Part shown: piece by piece, positions 15,052 through 16,732 of the stretch
Layout: every line of letters starts with the position of its first letter
How positions within the stretch are numbered: position 1 is the first letter of the stretch
Assembly (NCBI GenBank): GCA_946481735.1
Contig: CAMLOU010000098.1
Span: forward strand, 1 to 16,732
Length of the DNA: 16,732 nt
Reading direction: 5' to 3'
From: an uncultured Cellvibrio sp.
GTDB taxonomy: Bacteria > Pseudomonadota > Gammaproteobacteria > Pseudomonadales > Cellvibrionaceae
Made by a program: the position numbers and the translations under genes
The notes under the pieces: generated by a model
The model's database searches: none
Told to the model about the DNA's origin: nothing
What the model saw: the letters and a program-made list of their open reading frames with translations, nothing else

Positions 15052-15924
15052 TTATGTATTGTGCAACAGTTTGTCTTGCGTTTTTGTTTCAAAATCGGCC
15101 GCGTCGTGGCGTTCGTGAAGTTGTTCATGAGGCTCGCCCCAGGTGCGGTTGACCATGCGCCCACGTTGTACGGCGGGTCGTTGTGCAATGTCGCCAGCCC
15201 AACGCAGCACATGTTTGTAGGTGTGCGCTTCAAGAAATTCCGCCGCGTTGTACACATTATTATTTACCAGCTCCCCATACCATGGCCAGGCCGCGATATC
15301 GGCAATAGTGTACTCATCACCCGCGACATATCGATGCTGCGCCAGCTGGCGATCCAGCACATCCAGTTGTCGTTTGACTTCCATCGTGTAGCGATTGATG
15401 GGGTATTCATATTTTTCCGGCGCGTAGGTGTAAAAATGACCGAAGCCGCCGCCGAGCAAGGGCCCGGTACCGATTTGCCAGAACAACCAGGACAGGCATT
15501 CCGTGCGCGGCCCTATCGCCTGCGGAATCAATGCCTGAAATTTATCCGCCAGGTAAAGTAAAATCGAACCCGATTCAAACACCCGCAGGTTCGGCGTCAC
15601 GCTTTGATCGACCATCGCCGGAATTTTTGAATTGGGATTGATGTTGACAAAACCACTGCTGAATTGATCGCCATCAGAAATTTGTATCAGGTGCGCATCA
15701 TATTCCGCACCCTTATAACCAAGCGCAAGCAGCTCTTCCAACATAATGGTCGCCTTCATGCCATTAGGCGTCGCCAATGAATACAGTTGCAAGGGGTGCT
15801 TGCCGACCGGCAGGGCTTTTTCATGGGTGGGGCCCGCTACGGGCCGATTGATGTTGGCGAATGTGCCGCCGTTTTTTGCGTTCCATTGCCACACCTTGGG
15901 CGGCGTGTAAGTTTCATGCGTCAT
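15052..15924 (-). CDS. yghU: YghU-type glutathione transferase / disulfide-bond oxidoreductase
   Basis: The protein has 290 residues, close to the 288 of E. coli YghU, and is similar along the whole length. Shared stretches include FANINRPVAGPTHEKALPVG, ISDGDQFSSGF, NPNSKIPA, FESGSILLYL, LGGGFGHFY, YVAGDEYTIAD and GRMVNRT. The thioredoxin-like domain with the glutathione site is N-terminal (about 40-130) and the all-helical GST domain follows (about 140-260). Known YghU binds two glutathiones and reduces disulfides and organic hydroperoxides rather than conjugating well. Cytosolic, with no signal peptide. ATG 15924 has GGAG about 8-11 bases upstream. The LtrA gene follows after 45 bp. No regulator is adjacent. 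Confidence 0.95.
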   Translation of the reverse strand: MTHETYTPPKVWQWNAKNGGTFANINRPVAGPTHEKALPVGKHPLQLYSLATPNGMKATIMLEELLALGYKGAEYDAHLIQISDGDQFSSGFVNINPNSKIPAMVDQSVTPNLRVFESGSILLYLADKFQALIPQAIGPRTECLSWLFWQIGTGPLLGGGFGHFYTYAPEKYEYPINRYTMEVKRQLDVLDRQLAQHRYVAGDEYTIADIAAWPWYGELVNNNVYNAAEFLEAHTYKHVLRWAGDIAQRPAVQRGRMVNRTWGEPHEQLHERHDAADFETKTQDKLLHNT

Positions 15925-16205
15925 AAAATAGTCTCCATTGTCGAGTGCTGGACGGTCGCTATGCCAGATGGTCGTCGCCGTTTTGAATAATCACTATAAA
16001 GCAAAGCTGAGCGAGTGTAATGTGACGGTTGATTGGCTACAGCAAATCGTATTTCGCTGCACCTATATAAATCGTTCAGCCGATTATGAATCCAGCTGAC
16101 GAACCCTGGATAATAGCCTGGCACAGAACGCCATCTTGAGCTTTAATTAACCCTACCTGGATGACCAATAAACAAACGAACCACCGACAAACAGAGGATT
16201 ACAGT
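15925..16205. other. Divergent intergenic region between yghU and GH11 genes
   Basis: These 281 bp must hold the promoters of both divergent genes. A TATATAA at 16064-16070 could be a -10 element for the GH11 gene, but no matching -35 is seen. I find no clear operator and no small gene. AGAGGA at 16193-16198 is the ribosome binding site for the GTG start at 16206. Confidence 0.5.
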
Positions 16206-16732
16206 GTGAAAAATTATTTTTTAAAGACAACCATCTTGCTAGGCCTATGCGGTCTATTGAGTTGTGCAGAAGAACAGAAAGCCGCAGATAAAAACGAAGA
16301 GGCTGTTAAGAACCCGGCAACCAGCTCCATAGAAAAATTCAAAGCCTACACCCAAAAATTCTCTGAAGCCGCCGTCATTACGCAAAATCATGCAACTGGC
16401 CATATCGGTGATTTTTTCTTCACACATTGGAAAGACGGCGGCTCTGCATCCTTATCCTTGAACACCGACGGCGCCTTCAGCGTGAGCTGGGAAGGCGGTG
16501 GTTATAACTACGTGGGCGGCCCGGGGTGGCACTTTGGTGATAAAGACAGGGTCATTGGCTATCGTTTTAACGAAGACAGCGGTGCAAGCTATATCACGTT
16601 ATACGGGTGGGGCTACGACAAAACCATGTCTGCCGCTGATCCCGCGCATCTGGTGGAATACTACATCTTGCAACGCTGGACCTACGACCCGAGCAAAGAT
16701 GGCACCTATGGAAAAACGTTTATCAGTGACGG
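16206..16732 (+). CDS. GH11 endo-xylanase lipoprotein, 3' end missing
   Basis: A GTG start with AGAGGA 7 bases upstream opens a frame that runs off the window after 175 codons. Residues 1-19 are a lipoprotein signal with lipobox LLSC. Cys20 is followed by Ala-Glu-Glu, with no Asp at +2, so outer-membrane anchoring is expected. A Lys/Glu/Ala-rich spacer (21-56) leads to a GH11 jelly roll from V57. Recognisable strands are VITQNHATG, FFFTHWKDGG, NYVGGPGWHFG, SYITLYGW and HLVEYYI. E151 in VEYY is the expected catalytic nucleophile. The acid/base Glu would lie beyond the window. Between YGW and VEYY there are some extra residues (GYDKTMSAADPAH), longer than in common GH11 enzymes. Most bacterial GH11 xylanases are freely secreted, so a membrane-tethered form is of note. 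Whether more modules follow cannot be seen. Confidence 0.88.
   Translation, partial: MKNYFLKTTILLGLCGLLSCAEEQKAADKNEEAVKNPATSSIEKFKAYTQKFSEAAVITQNHATGHIGDFFFTHWKDGGSASLSLNTDGAFSVSWEGGGYNYVGGPGWHFGDKDRVIGYRFNEDSGASYITLYGWGYDKTMSAADPAHLVEYYILQRWTYDPSKDGTYGKTFISD

Overview
The window looks like chromosome from an aerobic, plant-cell-wall-degrading gammaproteobacterium of the Cellvibrio / Saccharophagus type. The reasons are secreted modular proteins with CBM2 modules, long serine-rich linkers written in mixed serine codons, YceI-cytochrome fusions, a CBM6-GH16 glucanase and a GH11 xylanase lipoprotein. No tRNA, rRNA, insertion sequence, CRISPR array or phage gene was seen. The taxonomic call is inferred from protein style, not from a marker gene.

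Layout. (1) 1-2139 +: the 3' part of a secreted CBM2 / F5-8C / HExxH metallopeptidase-like protein whose signal peptide lies outside the window. (2) 2140-2885: an AT-rich 746-bp gap without a gene, holding several inverted repeats, a possible promoter and a LacI-type palindrome. (3) 2886-3710 +: a polytopic membrane protein with a tandem internal duplication, closed by a good terminator. (4) 3862-10454 +: the centre of interest, a three-gene unit. It encodes a CBM2 / Cip1-like / YceI protein, a CBM2 / YceI / FnIII / cytochrome c / DUF1587-1595-1592-1588-1585 protein, and a Tat-signal DUF1552 protein. It ends in a bidirectional terminator shared with (5). (5) 10547-12238 -: a secreted laminarinase-type GH16 enzyme with two CBM6 modules. 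(6) 12533-13827 +: an ECF41 sigma factor followed 2 bp later by a DoxX-like membrane protein, preceded by an exact match to the ECF41 target promoter. (7) 13846-15006 -: an LtrA-family membrane protein. (8) 15052-15924 -: a YghU-type glutathione transferase. (9) 16206-16732 +: the 5' part of a GH11 xylanase lipoprotein with a GTG start, cut by the window end.

How the parts may work together. The 3862-10454 unit reads as a cellulose-tethered redox module. Two of its proteins are secreted and bound to crystalline polysaccharide by CBM2. Both carry a YceI domain, a lipocalin-like fold that binds isoprenoid quinones in known members. One adds two CxxCH haem motifs and the domain set known from planctomycetal cytochromes, and DUF1552 is the usual genomic partner of that set. 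This matches the Cbp2D/Cbp2E type of redox proteins linked to cellulose use and, by hypothesis, to electron supply for lytic polysaccharide monooxygenases. No LPMO is in the window. The ECF41-DoxX pair appears autoregulated and is probably independent of the glycoside hydrolases beside it.
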